Assembly (NCBI GenBank): GCA_964546955.1
Contig: CAZJLP010000076.1
Location: forward strand, 1 to 21,661
Direction: 5' to 3'
DNA: 21,661 bases
Source: CAZJLP01 sp964546955
GTDB taxonomy: Bacteria > Verrucomicrobiota > Verrucomicrobiia > Opitutales > Opitutaceae
Made by a program: the position numbers and the translations under genes
Shown here: positions 6,531 to 15,190 of the stretch, one piece after another
Position numbering within the stretch: the stretch's first letter is position 1
How the letters are laid out: each line of letters starts with the position of its first letter
Notes under the pieces: model-generated
The model's database searches: none
What the model was told of the DNA's origin: nothing
What the model saw: the letters and a program-made list of their open reading frames with translations, nothing else

Positions 6531-7784
6531 ATGAGCACGCCTGTATCAACGATTTCGCGACAAGGTTCGCAGGCCGGCCGCAACTTTGGCCGGCGCGGCA
6601 CCGTCATTCTGATCGTGCTGATCACCCTCTTGTTCACGACCATGGCCATGACCGCGTTCGTGGAGAAGGCCAGCACCGATCTTTTGGTGGAAACGCGCGA
6701 AACCATCGCGGCTCAGCTGCGCCCGGAAGCTTATTCCGCCCTGGAAACGACCATTGCGGTGCTGGAGGATTTTCGTCTCACGCTGAGCGGACTGCGCAGT
6801 CCGGCCGAGGGCTGGGGCGATCCGCTGGGTTTCGCCAACTACGTGCCAGGCGAGGGGCGCAAGGTGGAGGTGAGGTTTGAGGACGAGAGCGCGAAACTTT
6901 CTCTGCCGGAGGCGACACCCACTGCGCTGGTCAATCTGTTCAAGTCCTGGAACCTCAATCAGCACGATTCCGAAAAACTGGTGGACGCTCTGCAGGGCTG
7001 GATGAAAAAAGAGCACGTCCCGACCACGATCGGCGGTCCGCGAGTGGAGGATTACGAGCGCGGCGAGCTGCCGTTCACGCCGCCTTTGCGCTCGCTTCAT
7101 TCTTTTTCGGAGCTGGCCTCGATCGACGTCGCGAAGGATGTTTTCTACACGGACGGTCAGCCGAACGAGTTGTACCACCGCTTTGTCTCCGCTTTCTCCC
7201 TCTACAAGTTCCAGGAAGCGAACGTCAACGGGGGCAACCCGGACCTGCTGGCCTCCTTGGGCGTGACCGATACCCTCAGCCAGCGCCGGGTTTCGGAGTA
7301 TCTGAAGGGAGAGGGATCTTACAAGATTCGCGGGCCGCAGTTTTTCAAGTCCACCCGCGACCTGTCCGCGCTCCTGGGTTCCCAGACTCCCCTTTCCAAT
7401 ATCGGCACGGAGATCCGCGCTCTGCGCGTGATCGTGACCGTTCACGAAGGACGCCAATCGTTCACCGTCAGCACGGTCATTTCGCCAAAAGAAGGGGGCG
7501 CGGAACTCCCGGAGCCCACGACGGTCGGGGAGAAGGACGCTAACAACGCCAGCGCCGGAAATGCCCCCGGCGGGGAAGGCGGGCAGGAAAATCCACAACA
7601 GCGCGGGGGCCAGAGAAACCGCCGCCCCGGCCAAAATGCGGGCAACAACCAGAATCGCCAGCCGGGGACTGCTGCCGGCGGCGATGGAACGTCAACCCAG
7701 AAAAGTTTGAACTACCCCTTTACACTCTTGGAAATTAGGGAAAACGATGAGATTTCGTCAAAGGTACCCCCGCCCGAAAAATAA
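6531..7784 (+). CDS. gspK: T2SS minor pseudopilin, GspK-like
   Basis: This 417-aa protein has the large size and N-terminus expected for GspK: a basic leader RRG23 followed by TVILIVLITLLFTTMAM, a prepilin-like helix that lacks the Glu at mature position 5. Lack of this Glu is normal for GspK, which caps the pseudopilus. The middle has helix-rich parts including ESAKLSLPEA and DALQGWMKKEHV. The SLHSFSELASI segment resembles the GspK helical insert, and the SLGVTDTLSQRR segment a helix-hairpin-like part. Residues of about 320-390 are low-complexity (Gly, Asn, Gln, Pro, Arg), followed by a short conserved-looking tail NYPFTLLEIREND. ATG starts two bases after the gspJ stop, without a Shine-Dalgarno. 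Confidence 0.7.
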   Translation: MSTPVSTISRQGSQAGRNFGRRGTVILIVLITLLFTTMAMTAFVEKASTDLLVETRETIAAQLRPEAYSALETTIAVLEDFRLTLSGLRSPAEGWGDPLGFANYVPGEGRKVEVRFEDESAKLSLPEATPTALVNLFKSWNLNQHDSEKLVDALQGWMKKEHVPTTIGGPRVEDYERGELPFTPPLRSLHSFSELASIDVAKDVFYTDGQPNELYHRFVSAFSLYKFQEANVNGGNPDLLASLGVTDTLSQRRVSEYLKGEGSYKIRGPQFFKSTRDLSALLGSQTPLSNIGTEIRALRVIVTVHEGRQSFTVSTVISPKEGGAELPEPTTVGEKDANNASAGNAPGGEGGQENPQQRGGQRNRRPGQNAGNNQNRQPGTAAGGDGTSTQKSLNYPFTLLEIRENDEISSKVPPPEK

Positions 7785-7786
7785 GC

Positions 7787-8965
7787 ATGGCTCTGCGTTC
7801 GTTTAAACTCAAAGACTTCAAAGCTCAGCTCGGCACGCTGAAGCTGGCGGATTTCACCCCTCCTCCGCGGAAGGTGGTGCTTCTGCCCGACACCCAGTTT
7901 TTCGTGCGTTCGGTCGCGGTGGCTGATAGCGCTCTCCCCGAAGAGGTTGCGACTCAGGTGGAGCTGGCCTTGGAAGGATTGTCACCGTTCCCGCTCACCC
8001 AAATGGCGTACGCCTATTATTGGACTCCGGGCTCTCCCCAAGCCCTGGTGTATGCCGCGTACAAAAAGCGGTTCACGGCGGACCAAACCGACGACTGGCA
8101 GGATGCCGAGGTCGTTCTGCCGACGTTTGTCACCCTGCTCAATGCGCAGGTGCAGCCGTCGACCACGTTTGTTCTGACGACCGACACGACCGTCACGGCC
8201 ATCAGTTGGGGTGAATCCGGCGACGTTCCGGCCGCGGTGATCGCGAGGCCGTTCCCGCCCGAAGCGACGGATGCGGACCGCGCGGCCGTGCGCGAGGAGC
8301 TTCTGCGGAACTTCGATTCGACCCGGGCGATCGACTTGGCGGGAGTCCCGACACTTGAGAGCGAGACCACGGATGGAGAGTATCTTTTTACCTGCGGTTC
8401 GGTTTCCTCGATGTTCCAGCGCGAGCAGCTGGACCGCCTCGATGTGCGCGACAAAGACGCGCTGATCGCGATCCGCGAAGGCCGCAAGCGCGACCTGGTC
8501 ATGTGGCGGGCTTTCATCGGTTGCGGTGTCGCCATTGCTCTCTGCCTGGTTCTTGAGTTTGGACTCGTCGGGTTGAAGCTCTGGGAAAACAGCCGCCGCC
8601 GAACCGTGGATCGACAGACGCCACTCGTGGAGAAAATCCGCAACGAGAACCTGGTGGCGAGTCGGATCGAGGAACTTTCCACCAAACGTCTCCGTCCGTT
8701 CCTCATGATCGGGAAGGCCGGTGCGAAGCGTCCCGACCAGGATACAATTTTGTTCAAGCTGGCCCAGACGGACGACTCGGACAAAGAAACGATTCACATC
8801 AATGCCACCACGACGAGCCTCCCGGCGCTCGACACGTTCCGCGACGCGCTGTCTTCCCTGGGCACGGTGCGGGTTTCGCCGGGACAGACCGGCGGCGGGG
8901 TGACACCCTTCCGGGTCTCGATCAAGTTTAGACCCGAGGTCTTAGATCCTCCCCCCGGCCGATGA
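7787..8965 (+). CDS. gspL: T2SS inner-membrane platform protein, GspL-like
   Basis: This 392-aa protein has a cytoplasmic part of about 235 residues, one transmembrane helix (about 239-263) and a periplasmic part of about 125 residues. This is the GspL layout: an actin-like cytoplasmic domain that recruits GspE and a ferredoxin-like periplasmic domain that meets GspM. Sequence likeness to proteobacterial GspL is weak by eye, so the call relies on topology, length and position between gspK and gspM. The layout also fits a fusion of PilM-like and PilN-like proteins. The RRRTVDRQTPLVEKIRNENLV segment after the membrane helix is probably coiled coil. ATG follows the gspK stop by two bases, and its stop overlaps the next ATG as ATGA. 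Confidence 0.65.
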   Translation: MALRSFKLKDFKAQLGTLKLADFTPPPRKVVLLPDTQFFVRSVAVADSALPEEVATQVELALEGLSPFPLTQMAYAYYWTPGSPQALVYAAYKKRFTADQTDDWQDAEVVLPTFVTLLNAQVQPSTTFVLTTDTTVTAISWGESGDVPAAVIARPFPPEATDADRAAVREELLRNFDSTRAIDLAGVPTLESETTDGEYLFTCGSVSSMFQREQLDRLDVRDKDALIAIREGRKRDLVMWRAFIGCGVAIALCLVLEFGLVGLKLWENSRRRTVDRQTPLVEKIRNENLVASRIEELSTKRLRPFLMIGKAGAKRPDQDTILFKLAQTDDSDKETIHINATTTSLPALDTFRDALSSLGTVRVSPGQTGGGVTPFRVSIKFRPEVLDPPPGR

Positions 8966-9510
8966 AACAGATCCGAGCTTTACGAAACTATTTCCTCTCG
9001 CGATCGATTCGCGAGAAAATGCTGGTGCTCGGTCTGGTGGCGGTGACCGCCGTCGTCTGGGTTTCCGGCGTAATGGGCCGCGGCGCTTCTCGGATTCGTT
9101 CGTTGAAGGTGGCCGGCGCCGATTTGGCCGAGCAGAAGAGCTGGCTCGAGCAGCGTGAGGCGATCGAAAAACGCAATCGTGCCGCGGTCGCGGATTTGAA
9201 TCCAGCCAAGACGCTGGATACGGTTCGACTTCAGGGGAAAATGGACGAAGTGGCTCGCTCAATGCGCCTCGGCAACAATACCCGCGTGGGCGACTCCAGC
9301 ACGATTCCGACCAACCTTTTCAAATACAATACCGTGCGGGTGCAGATCAACAATGTGCCGATCAGCGAATACAAATCGCTGCTCGATTTCGAAAACAAGA
9401 TCCACGAGTTTGCGCCGTACATCGGGGTCGAAAGCGCCCAAGTGCAGGTCAATCCTTCCCAGCAGCTCTCGCTGCAGATGAAGGTATTTTCCGTGGAACT
9501 GGTCCGGTAG
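8962..9510 (+). CDS. gspM: T2SS inner-membrane protein, GspM/PilO-like
   Basis: This 182-aa bitopic protein has a short cytoplasmic N-terminus, a transmembrane helix at about 19-38, then a likely coiled coil (about 48-80, ADLAEQKSWLEQREAIEKR) and a small ferredoxin-like periplasmic domain. This is the architecture of GspM and PilO, partners of GspL in the assembly platform. Its ATG overlaps the gspL stop (ATGA at 8962-8965), so it is coupled. It is the last gene of the plus arm. A GC-rich hairpin without a T-run follows at 9516-9533. The call is by topology and order. Confidence 0.65.
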   Translation: MKQIRALRNYFLSRSIREKMLVLGLVAVTAVVWVSGVMGRGASRIRSLKVAGADLAEQKSWLEQREAIEKRNRAAVADLNPAKTLDTVRLQGKMDEVARSMRLGNNTRVGDSSTIPTNLFKYNTVRVQINNVPISEYKSLLDFENKIHEFAPYIGVESAQVQVNPSQQLSLQMKVFSVELVR

Positions 9511-9515
9511 CCAGC

Positions 9516-9533
9516 CGCCGGAGGCGTCCGGCG
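9516..9533 (+). terminator. Hairpin just after the T2SS plus arm
   Basis: CGCCGGA-GGCG-TCCGGCG is a perfect 7-bp stem with a 4-nt loop starting six bases after the gspM stop. No T-run follows, so it is a weak or Rho-assisted terminator, or a 3'-end-stabilising structure. Confidence 0.45.
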
Positions 9534-9577
9534 ATTTGAAGTTTAAGATTTGAGACCGCCCCTGACTGCGCGGACCA

Positions 9578-9603
9578 GGTAGGGCCCGTTATCCCTAACG
9601 GGC
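9578..9603 (+). repeat. REP-like hairpin with GTAG foot (copy 2)
   Basis: GGTAG (9578-9582) is followed by a perfect 8-bp stem GCCCGTTA/TAACGGGC (9584-9591 with 9596-9603) and a TCCC loop. The head AGGTAGGGC is shared with the minus-strand element at 357-382 while the stem differs but stays paired. GACCGCCC (9553-9560) could instead pair with GGGCGGTC (9600-9607), so the two folds exclude each other. It lies between the convergent T2SS arms. Confidence 0.5.
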
Positions 9604-9768
9604 GGTCAAGGGGAGACCTATGTTTCATCGGTCGTTCTCACGCCTCTGGACTCCGCAAACGTCCGCGAATGGTAGGCAAAGGACAGACCGTTCGGAAAAG
9701 GAGCCCCATTCAGGCAGCGACCGACGATTTTATGGGCCACCCGCTGCCTCAACCCAAGACCCAAAACC

Positions 9769-9794
9769 GTGAAATCGCCCAAGGGCAATTTCAC
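9769..9794. terminator. Imperfect palindrome at the end of gspF
   Basis: GTGAAAT (9769-9775) pairs with ATTTCAC (9788-9794), with an inner GCC/GGC pairing and one mismatch. It overlaps the gspF stop codon (9791-9793). On the minus strand GGTTTTGGG follows, only a weak T-run. It may end the minus arm. The stretch 9604-9768 holds nothing recognisable. Confidence 0.4.
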
Positions 9795-11089
9795 GCGCCG
9801 CCGGTTTTGAACGAGGCGCTCAGCTGGAACACGGCGCTCACGATCGAGAAGGCGATAAAACCCACGAAGATGAAGACACTCAGCAGAACGCCGCTGGCGA
9901 TGACGCGCGTAAAGACATCGAGCTGGCTGGAAATGCTCTTTTGATAGGCAACCGCGACTTTTTTCAGGCTCGGCACCACATTGCCGGTGTTTTCGCCGAC
10001 GGCGAGACGGTCGAGCACGAGAGCAGGGAAGCAGCCTGTACGCTGAAGCGCGACGGACAGGGCTTCGCCTTCCAACACGCGTCCTGTGGCGACGTTAAAC
10101 GCGTCGCGGTGCACGACGTTGTTGATTTGCCGCTCCGTCATCCGGAGAGCGTCCGCCGCGGTGATGCCGTTTTCGAGCAAAACCGAAAGGGTCTGGCTGA
10201 AAGCGAGCACGGTCTGGCTCATCACAAATTCGCCGACCATCGGCAGTCTGAGCAAGAGAGCGTCGGTCTTTGCCCGCCCAACTTCGGTCGCGCGATAGCG
10301 CCAGATCGAGAGCGCGGCAAAAACGGCGACGCCAACCGTGATCAACCCAGCGGGGCTGAGCGCGAAATCCGACATGCCCACCAGAAAGCGGGTGGAGGCG
10401 GGCAGTTTGCCGCCCAGCGACGTCAGCAGCACCTGCATGCGGGGCAGCAAAAAGAAAAGAAAGAAGCAGATCACGCCCCCGGCGACCACCATCATGAATA
10501 CCGGATAAGCTAGCGCGGTGAGCAGTTTCTTGCGCAGCTCGTCTTGCTCCGTCAAATGCGAGATCAGACGTTGGAGCACATCGTTCAGATTGCCCGTCGC
10601 TTCTCCGGCCTGGATGAGATTGACGGTGGAATTGGGAAAGACCTCCGGCGTCTCTCCCATGGCGCGAGAAAGCGGAGAGCCTTCGCTCAGTCGCTCCCAA
10701 AGGCGCGTGCACAATGCGCGCAAGGCGGGCTCCTGGATGCGGACGGAGAGAAGTCGGATGGCTTCACCCGCCGACAAACCGCTTGTCGTCAGGTCGAGGA
10801 GCGACTGCAGAAACGGAAGCTGGTGTTTGCGGGACAGCTTTACTGTTCCGCGAGCGACACGGAAGGACGGCTGGCGCTCTGCGGGAGCCGCGGTCGAGGA
10901 GGCGGCCGTCTTGCCGCCGGTGCGTTTGACGAGCGGCGTAGCGCGGACGAGGGCTGATTCCTCGATCTGGAGGGGGCTCAAACCGCGCGCGTTGAGGAGA
11001 CGGACGACGTCCTTGCGGCTGGAGGCTTCGATCGTCGCCGCCACGGATTGCCCGGAGCGGTCGCGTGCGGTGTAGGAGAATTTTGGCAT
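9791..11089 (-). CDS. gspF: T2SS inner-membrane platform protein GspF
   Basis: This 432-aa protein is the polytopic core of the T2SS platform. The N-terminus MPKFSYTARDRSGQ is typical of GspF/PilC. Two homologous T2SSF helical domains follow (about 88-210 and 293-415), each with the family pattern AGEATGNL (161-168) and VGENTGNV (364-371). Transmembrane helices lie near 191-217, 245-263 and 395-423. The Ala/Pro-rich linker at 50-78 is longer than in many members. GspF couples the GspE ATPase to pseudopilus growth. It follows gspE by 9 bases on the same strand and is the last gene of the D-E-F arm. No Shine-Dalgarno lies at the proper distance. Confidence 0.93.
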   Translation of the reverse strand: MPKFSYTARDRSGQSVAATIEASSRKDVVRLLNARGLSPLQIEESALVRATPLVKRTGGKTAASSTAAPAERQPSFRVARGTVKLSRKHQLPFLQSLLDLTTSGLSAGEAIRLLSVRIQEPALRALCTRLWERLSEGSPLSRAMGETPEVFPNSTVNLIQAGEATGNLNDVLQRLISHLTEQDELRKKLLTALAYPVFMMVVAGGVICFFLFFLLPRMQVLLTSLGGKLPASTRFLVGMSDFALSPAGLITVGVAVFAALSIWRYRATEVGRAKTDALLLRLPMVGEFVMSQTVLAFSQTLSVLLENGITAADALRMTERQINNVVHRDAFNVATGRVLEGEALSVALQRTGCFPALVLDRLAVGENTGNVVPSLKKVAVAYQKSISSQLDVFTRVIASGVLLSVFIFVGFIAFSIVSAVFQLSASFKTGGA

Positions 11090-11098
11090 TCCGCGAGT

Positions 11099-12835
11099 TT
11101 ACTTCTCCGTCACGGTGATGACGCGGAGCACTTCCTCGAGAGTCGTGTGGCCGGCCTTCACCTTTTTCCAGCCGGACTGTCCCAAGGTCTGCATGCCGCT
11201 GTCGCGCGCGCATTGCGTGAGCGCTCGCGTGCTTTCGCGCTTCAGCACCAGCTCGTGCAAAGTATCGTTGGGCTTCAGGATTTCGAAAATGCCGATACGA
11301 CCGCGGTAACCGGTGCCGCGGCAGCGGTCGCAGCCACAGGGCTCCTTGAGCGAATTGACCGTGTCGGCTTCCGCGGGGTCCACACCGAGAATCGCGAGTG
11401 ATTCCCGCAGCTTCACCTTGCTGATCGGATCGGAACGCGCGCAGTCCGGGCAGAGTCGGCGGACCAGTCGCTGAGCGATGACGAGTTCGATGGCCGAAGC
11501 GACGAGGAAGGGCTCGATGCCCATGTCGATCAAACGCGTGATCGCTCCAGGAGCATCGTTGGTGTGCAGTGTCGAGAAGACCAAGTGACCCGTCAGCGAC
11601 GCACGGATGGCGATTTCCGCCGTGTCCAAGTCGCGGATTTCACCCACCATGATGACATCCGGGTCCTGGCGAAGCACGTGGCGAAGAGCGTCCGAAAATT
11701 TGAGGCCGATCTCCGGCTTCACCTGCATCTGATTGACCCCGGGGACTTCATATTCGATCGGGTCTTCGATCGTCACGATGCGCAGTTCGGGCGAATTGAT
11801 TTTGCGCAGGAAAGCGTTCAGCGAGGTCGATTTGCCGGAACCGGTGGGCCCCGTGACCAGGATGATGCCGTGCGGGTAGTCCAGGATGTGATTGATCTGA
11901 TTCTGCTCGTCCGCGCTCATGCCGAGGCGATCCATCGTGTACGCCTCTTTCTTTTGGTTCAGCAAGCGCAGCGAAATCGATTCGGCGTAGATCGTCGGAA
12001 TGGTGGAAACACGAATATCCAGCACGGTGCTGCCGGCCCGGAAGTTGATGCGTCCGTCCTGCGGCAGGCGGCGTTCGGAAATGTTCAACTTCGCCATGAT
12101 CTTGAGGCGAGAGATGATGGCGTCCTGAAAGCGGAGGAGATTTTCGGGGACGGGCACGGGCACCAGCAGACCGTCCACGCGGTAACGGATCTGCAGCTTT
12201 CCTTCCTGCGGTTCGAAGTGGATGTCGGTCGCCTCGTCGGAGACCGCTTGGGTGATGACATCCGTCACAAACCTCACGACGGCGGCATCTTCATCGACCT
12301 CGGCTTCCTGCGTTTGCTCGGTTTCCGGCGCGACATAACCGTCGTCCGAATCTTCCAAGCTGCCGGAGCCGACGCCGAAATGCTGAAGGATCAGTTGATG
12401 GATTTTCTCCGGCACTCCGAGGTACCAGACCAAGGGCCGCGGCGTGAAGGTGCGGATCCAGTCGATCATCACATCGTCGGGCGGCCAGGCGGTGGCCAAA
12501 CTCAGAGGCGTGGTTGGCGTGGGCTCCTCGTCCTCCTGTGGCATCGCCGGGTGATGAGTGCCCCGGTGGCGGATGGGCACGAGTTGATAGTCGTGGACCA
12601 TGCGCGCGGGGAAAATGCTGAGCGACTTGGAGTCAGCCTCCAAGTTCGTCGCGGCATCGTGGCCGCTCGCCACCACCATTGCGGTGAGCGTCTCCGGCTC
12701 GCCGAGGGTCAGGATGGTGGACAGCATCTTGAGACGCTGGCCACGGGGAGTTTCTGCTAGCTGCTGCCGCTGCTCCTCGCTGATGCGTTCGGCGAGGGCT
12801 GCGGGCAGGGTGGTTTCAAGATCGAAGACCGGCAT
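11099..12835 (-). CDS. gspE: T2SS assembly ATPase GspE
   Basis: This 578-aa cytoplasmic hexameric ATPase powers pseudopilus assembly. Visible features, in order, are an N-terminal GspE domain (about 1-155) joined by an acidic linker (160-182); the Asp-box region (DIHFEPQ near 204-210); Walker A GPTGSGKST (329-337); Asp box IVTIEDPIEY (353-362); Walker B IMVGEIRD (395-402); His box LTGHLVFSTLHTND (414-427); and the zinc tetracysteine C462-x2-C465...C502-x2-C505, a mark of GspE rather than PilT. The ATP-binding core is complete, so the enzyme should be active. It lies between gspD (60-bp gap) and gspF (9-bp gap) on the minus strand. Confidence 0.95.
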   Translation of the reverse strand: MPVFDLETTLPAALAERISEEQRQQLAETPRGQRLKMLSTILTLGEPETLTAMVVASGHDAATNLEADSKSLSIFPARMVHDYQLVPIRHRGTHHPAMPQEDEEPTPTTPLSLATAWPPDDVMIDWIRTFTPRPLVWYLGVPEKIHQLILQHFGVGSGSLEDSDDGYVAPETEQTQEAEVDEDAAVVRFVTDVITQAVSDEATDIHFEPQEGKLQIRYRVDGLLVPVPVPENLLRFQDAIISRLKIMAKLNISERRLPQDGRINFRAGSTVLDIRVSTIPTIYAESISLRLLNQKKEAYTMDRLGMSADEQNQINHILDYPHGIILVTGPTGSGKSTSLNAFLRKINSPELRIVTIEDPIEYEVPGVNQMQVKPEIGLKFSDALRHVLRQDPDVIMVGEIRDLDTAEIAIRASLTGHLVFSTLHTNDAPGAITRLIDMGIEPFLVASAIELVIAQRLVRRLCPDCARSDPISKVKLRESLAILGVDPAEADTVNSLKEPCGCDRCRGTGYRGRIGIFEILKPNDTLHELVLKRESTRALTQCARDSGMQTLGQSGWKKVKAGHTTLEEVLRVITVTEK

Positions 12836-12895
12836 GGAATCGCGTAATGGAGACGAGAACGCACGCGACGCAACGCGGGTCGCCGCTTTGCGGCC

Positions 12896-15016
12896 TTACT
12901 TCCGCCTCGAAATTTCCGCGGCGCGGTTGCTGCCGGATTTCGAGTTGGAGGAGGGCGGCGGCGGCGCCGGCACGGGAGCCGGGGGCTGCGACTGCTGTGT
13001 GTTCAGATACTCGTTGATGTCTTTCTTGTTGGAAAGCTGTTCGATGGATTTGGTCACGTCGGCGGTCGACTTTTGGGAGGACACGATCGTGGGGCGAATG
13101 AAGAGCAACAGCTCGGTGCGTTCGTTCGTACGGTTGCGTTTGCCGAAGAGCTGGCTGATGCCGGGGAGTTCCCAGAAGAAGCCCAGCTTGACGCGACCCT
13201 TCGCATCGCGGGTGCGCTGCAGGCCGCCGAGCACGACCATGTGGCCGTCGTGGACATTGACGTGCGAGATCGCCTGGCGTTTGCCGACGATCGGAACTTC
13301 CCCCAGGCCGGAGAGGTTGGATGTTCCGAGGAGGTCGTCGACCTTTTGGTCAACCTTCAACTGGATGCTGCCGTCTTCACCGATGAGCGGCGTGACTTTG
13401 AGGTCGATGAGAATGTCTTTGAATTGGGTTTGGGCCAGATTCGAGAACCCTGGCGTAACCGCGCCGCCGTTCGTCTGCGTGCCGGCGGCAACGGGCGTGG
13501 ATTGGGAGCTGCCGGCGTAGGGGATCGATTGACCGACGAGGATGTTACCTTCCTTGGCGTGGGTGGTCATGATCATCGGCGTCGAGAGCACCTTCACATT
13601 TCGTTTTTCGCCGTTGTTCGTCAGCTGGGTGACGAACGACAGTGGGTTCGCGGTGCCGGAGGCGAAGGCGAGGCCGGCGACAGCGCCTTCGAAGTTGAGG
13701 ATGCGCGTCACGTTGCCGTGTTCGCCGAACGTAAGCTTGAGGGAGTCGAGGCCGCTGACGTCGCTGTCGCTCAAGCTGACTTCCGCGATGACGACTTCGA
13801 TGCGGACTTGCGGCAGCTGCGTGTCGAGCTTGTTGATGAGATCGCGGATCAGGCGGATGTCGCCAACCGTACCGGAGACGACGACGCTGTTCGTGCGTTC
13901 GTCTGATTGGATGTTGATCAAACCGCTGAATTCATTGGAGCCACCTTCGCCGCCCTGAGCGGCCGCGACCGCCGGAGCGGGCTCGGGGCCGCCGGGAGCC
14001 GGCTGGCCGGGAGGGCGAGGCATTTGCCCGGGACGCGTTCCCTGTGTCTTGGTGGTCTGATTCGAGATCAGTCCATTGAGCAACGCGGACACCTCTTTGG
14101 ACGCTGCGTGCTTAAGTGCGATGACTTCATTGCGTGTGTTGGGATCGGACTTAACGTCGAGCTTGCTGATCAGCTCATCAAAGATCGGATACTGACGCGG
14201 GTCGGAGACGAGGATCACCTGGTTGGTCCGGTCGTCGGCCGAGTAGCGGGTGGTGGCGCCGAGTTGCTGCGATCCTTGTAGAATGCCCTGGAGTTTGCCC
14301 ACTACATCGCTGGCCTTGGCTTCGCGCAGCGGGTAGAATTTCGGCATCAAGCCGGCGAGAAGGGGCTGGTCGAACTTGTTGATGAGCGCTTCAAGGCGCT
14401 GAAGGTTGGTGACCGTGTCCGTGACCATTACTGCGTTGGCTTTCATCGCCATGACGACGGCTCCCGTGCTCATGTTCAGAATCTGAGCGGAAGCGACCTG
14501 GTTAAATTCGTCGACCCGCATGAACTGGAGTTGGAAAATCTTCGTCATGATACGGCCGCTCGGAGGCAGATCGAGGGCCGAACCTTCGAGCAGGGGAGGG
14601 GCTTCCATACGCGCCATGCCGAGCGGAACGACTTTGATGAATTTCTCGCCCACCGGTATCAGCGCGATTTGGTTGAGGCTGAGGACGGTCTCCAGCGCGA
14701 GGAGCGCTTCGGACGGAGGCAAGGGGCGCTTGATGACGAGGTTAATGCCATCCACCGGCGGAAGGCCGGCGGGCCGGAGAATGGTTCGGCCGGTCCAGGT
14801 TTCAACCAAGCCCAGAGCAGTGTCGAGCGGGGCGCTAGGCAGATTGATGGTGATCGGCTCATCGTTGAGCGTCGTGATCTGATTCGCCAGCGGTGCCGGA
14901 CGCTCAGGGCCCGCAGGTGCGGTGGGCGCTGGCTGTTCCGAATAGGTTTGGGCGCTGAGCAAAGTTGCGCCGAAAAGGCCGGCTACGCACCACAGGCGAA
15001 AATAACGCGGGGTCAT
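12896..15016 (-). CDS. gspD: T2SS outer-membrane secretin GspD
   Basis: This 706-aa protein forms the outer-membrane channel. A signal peptide (about 1-22, cut near LSA|Q) and a Pro/Ala linker lead to an N0 domain (about 50-130), N1 (about 158-215), N2 (about 222-290) and N3 (about 295-395). N3 is interrupted by a Pro/Gly/Ala-rich loop (about 322-358). The secretin core (about 400-645) has VGQSIPYAGSS (494-504), VPIVGKRQ (574-581), MVVLGGLQR (593-601) and ELLLFIRPTIV (635-645). The tail (about 646-706) is Pro/Ser-rich and ends with basic residues. It is the first gene of the minus arm, divergent from aroC across a 174-bp spacer. No Shine-Dalgarno precedes the ATG. The pilotin, if any, is not nearby. 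Confidence 0.93.
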   Translation of the reverse strand: MTPRYFRLWCVAGLFGATLLSAQTYSEQPAPTAPAGPERPAPLANQITTLNDEPITINLPSAPLDTALGLVETWTGRTILRPAGLPPVDGINLVIKRPLPPSEALLALETVLSLNQIALIPVGEKFIKVVPLGMARMEAPPLLEGSALDLPPSGRIMTKIFQLQFMRVDEFNQVASAQILNMSTGAVVMAMKANAVMVTDTVTNLQRLEALINKFDQPLLAGLMPKFYPLREAKASDVVGKLQGILQGSQQLGATTRYSADDRTNQVILVSDPRQYPIFDELISKLDVKSDPNTRNEVIALKHAASKEVSALLNGLISNQTTKTQGTRPGQMPRPPGQPAPGGPEPAPAVAAAQGGEGGSNEFSGLINIQSDERTNSVVVSGTVGDIRLIRDLINKLDTQLPQVRIEVVIAEVSLSDSDVSGLDSLKLTFGEHGNVTRILNFEGAVAGLAFASGTANPLSFVTQLTNNGEKRNVKVLSTPMIMTTHAKEGNILVGQSIPYAGSSQSTPVAAGTQTNGGAVTPGFSNLAQTQFKDILIDLKVTPLIGEDGSIQLKVDQKVDDLLGTSNLSGLGEVPIVGKRQAISHVNVHDGHMVVLGGLQRTRDAKGRVKLGFFWELPGISQLFGKRNRTNERTELLLFIRPTIVSSQKSTADVTKSIEQLSNKKDINEYLNTQQSQPPAPVPAPPPPSSNSKSGSNRAAEISRRK

Positions 15017-15105
15017 TGGTTGAGCAGAAGGTTAACTGACTGAAGCGGGGTGGTTTTGGGGGCCGGATAAGAAGCAATTTGGCTCAGGTTGTAAATCGCG
15101 TTGTT

Positions 15106-15134
15106 AGGCTAAGACGTAAAAAACAAGGCTAAGA
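15106..15134. promoter_or_regulatory. Direct repeat in the gspD/aroC divergent spacer
   Basis: AGGCTAAGA occurs at 15106-15114 and 15126-15134, a period of 20 bp separated by an A-rich run. It lies between two divergent genes and could be a binding site for a regulator of either. It could also be chance. No certain promoter was recognised in 15017-15190. Confidence 0.3.
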
Positions 15135-15190
15135 TGCTGGGATTTGTCTCTTGCGGGTTATCGCTCCGCGCCCAAATCTCTTCCCTCGCG

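Noticed and set aside
11564..12760. 398-codon plus-strand open frame antisense to gspE
   Set aside because: gspE has complete Walker, Asp, His and tetracysteine motifs on the minus strand. The plus frame has no recognisable domain.
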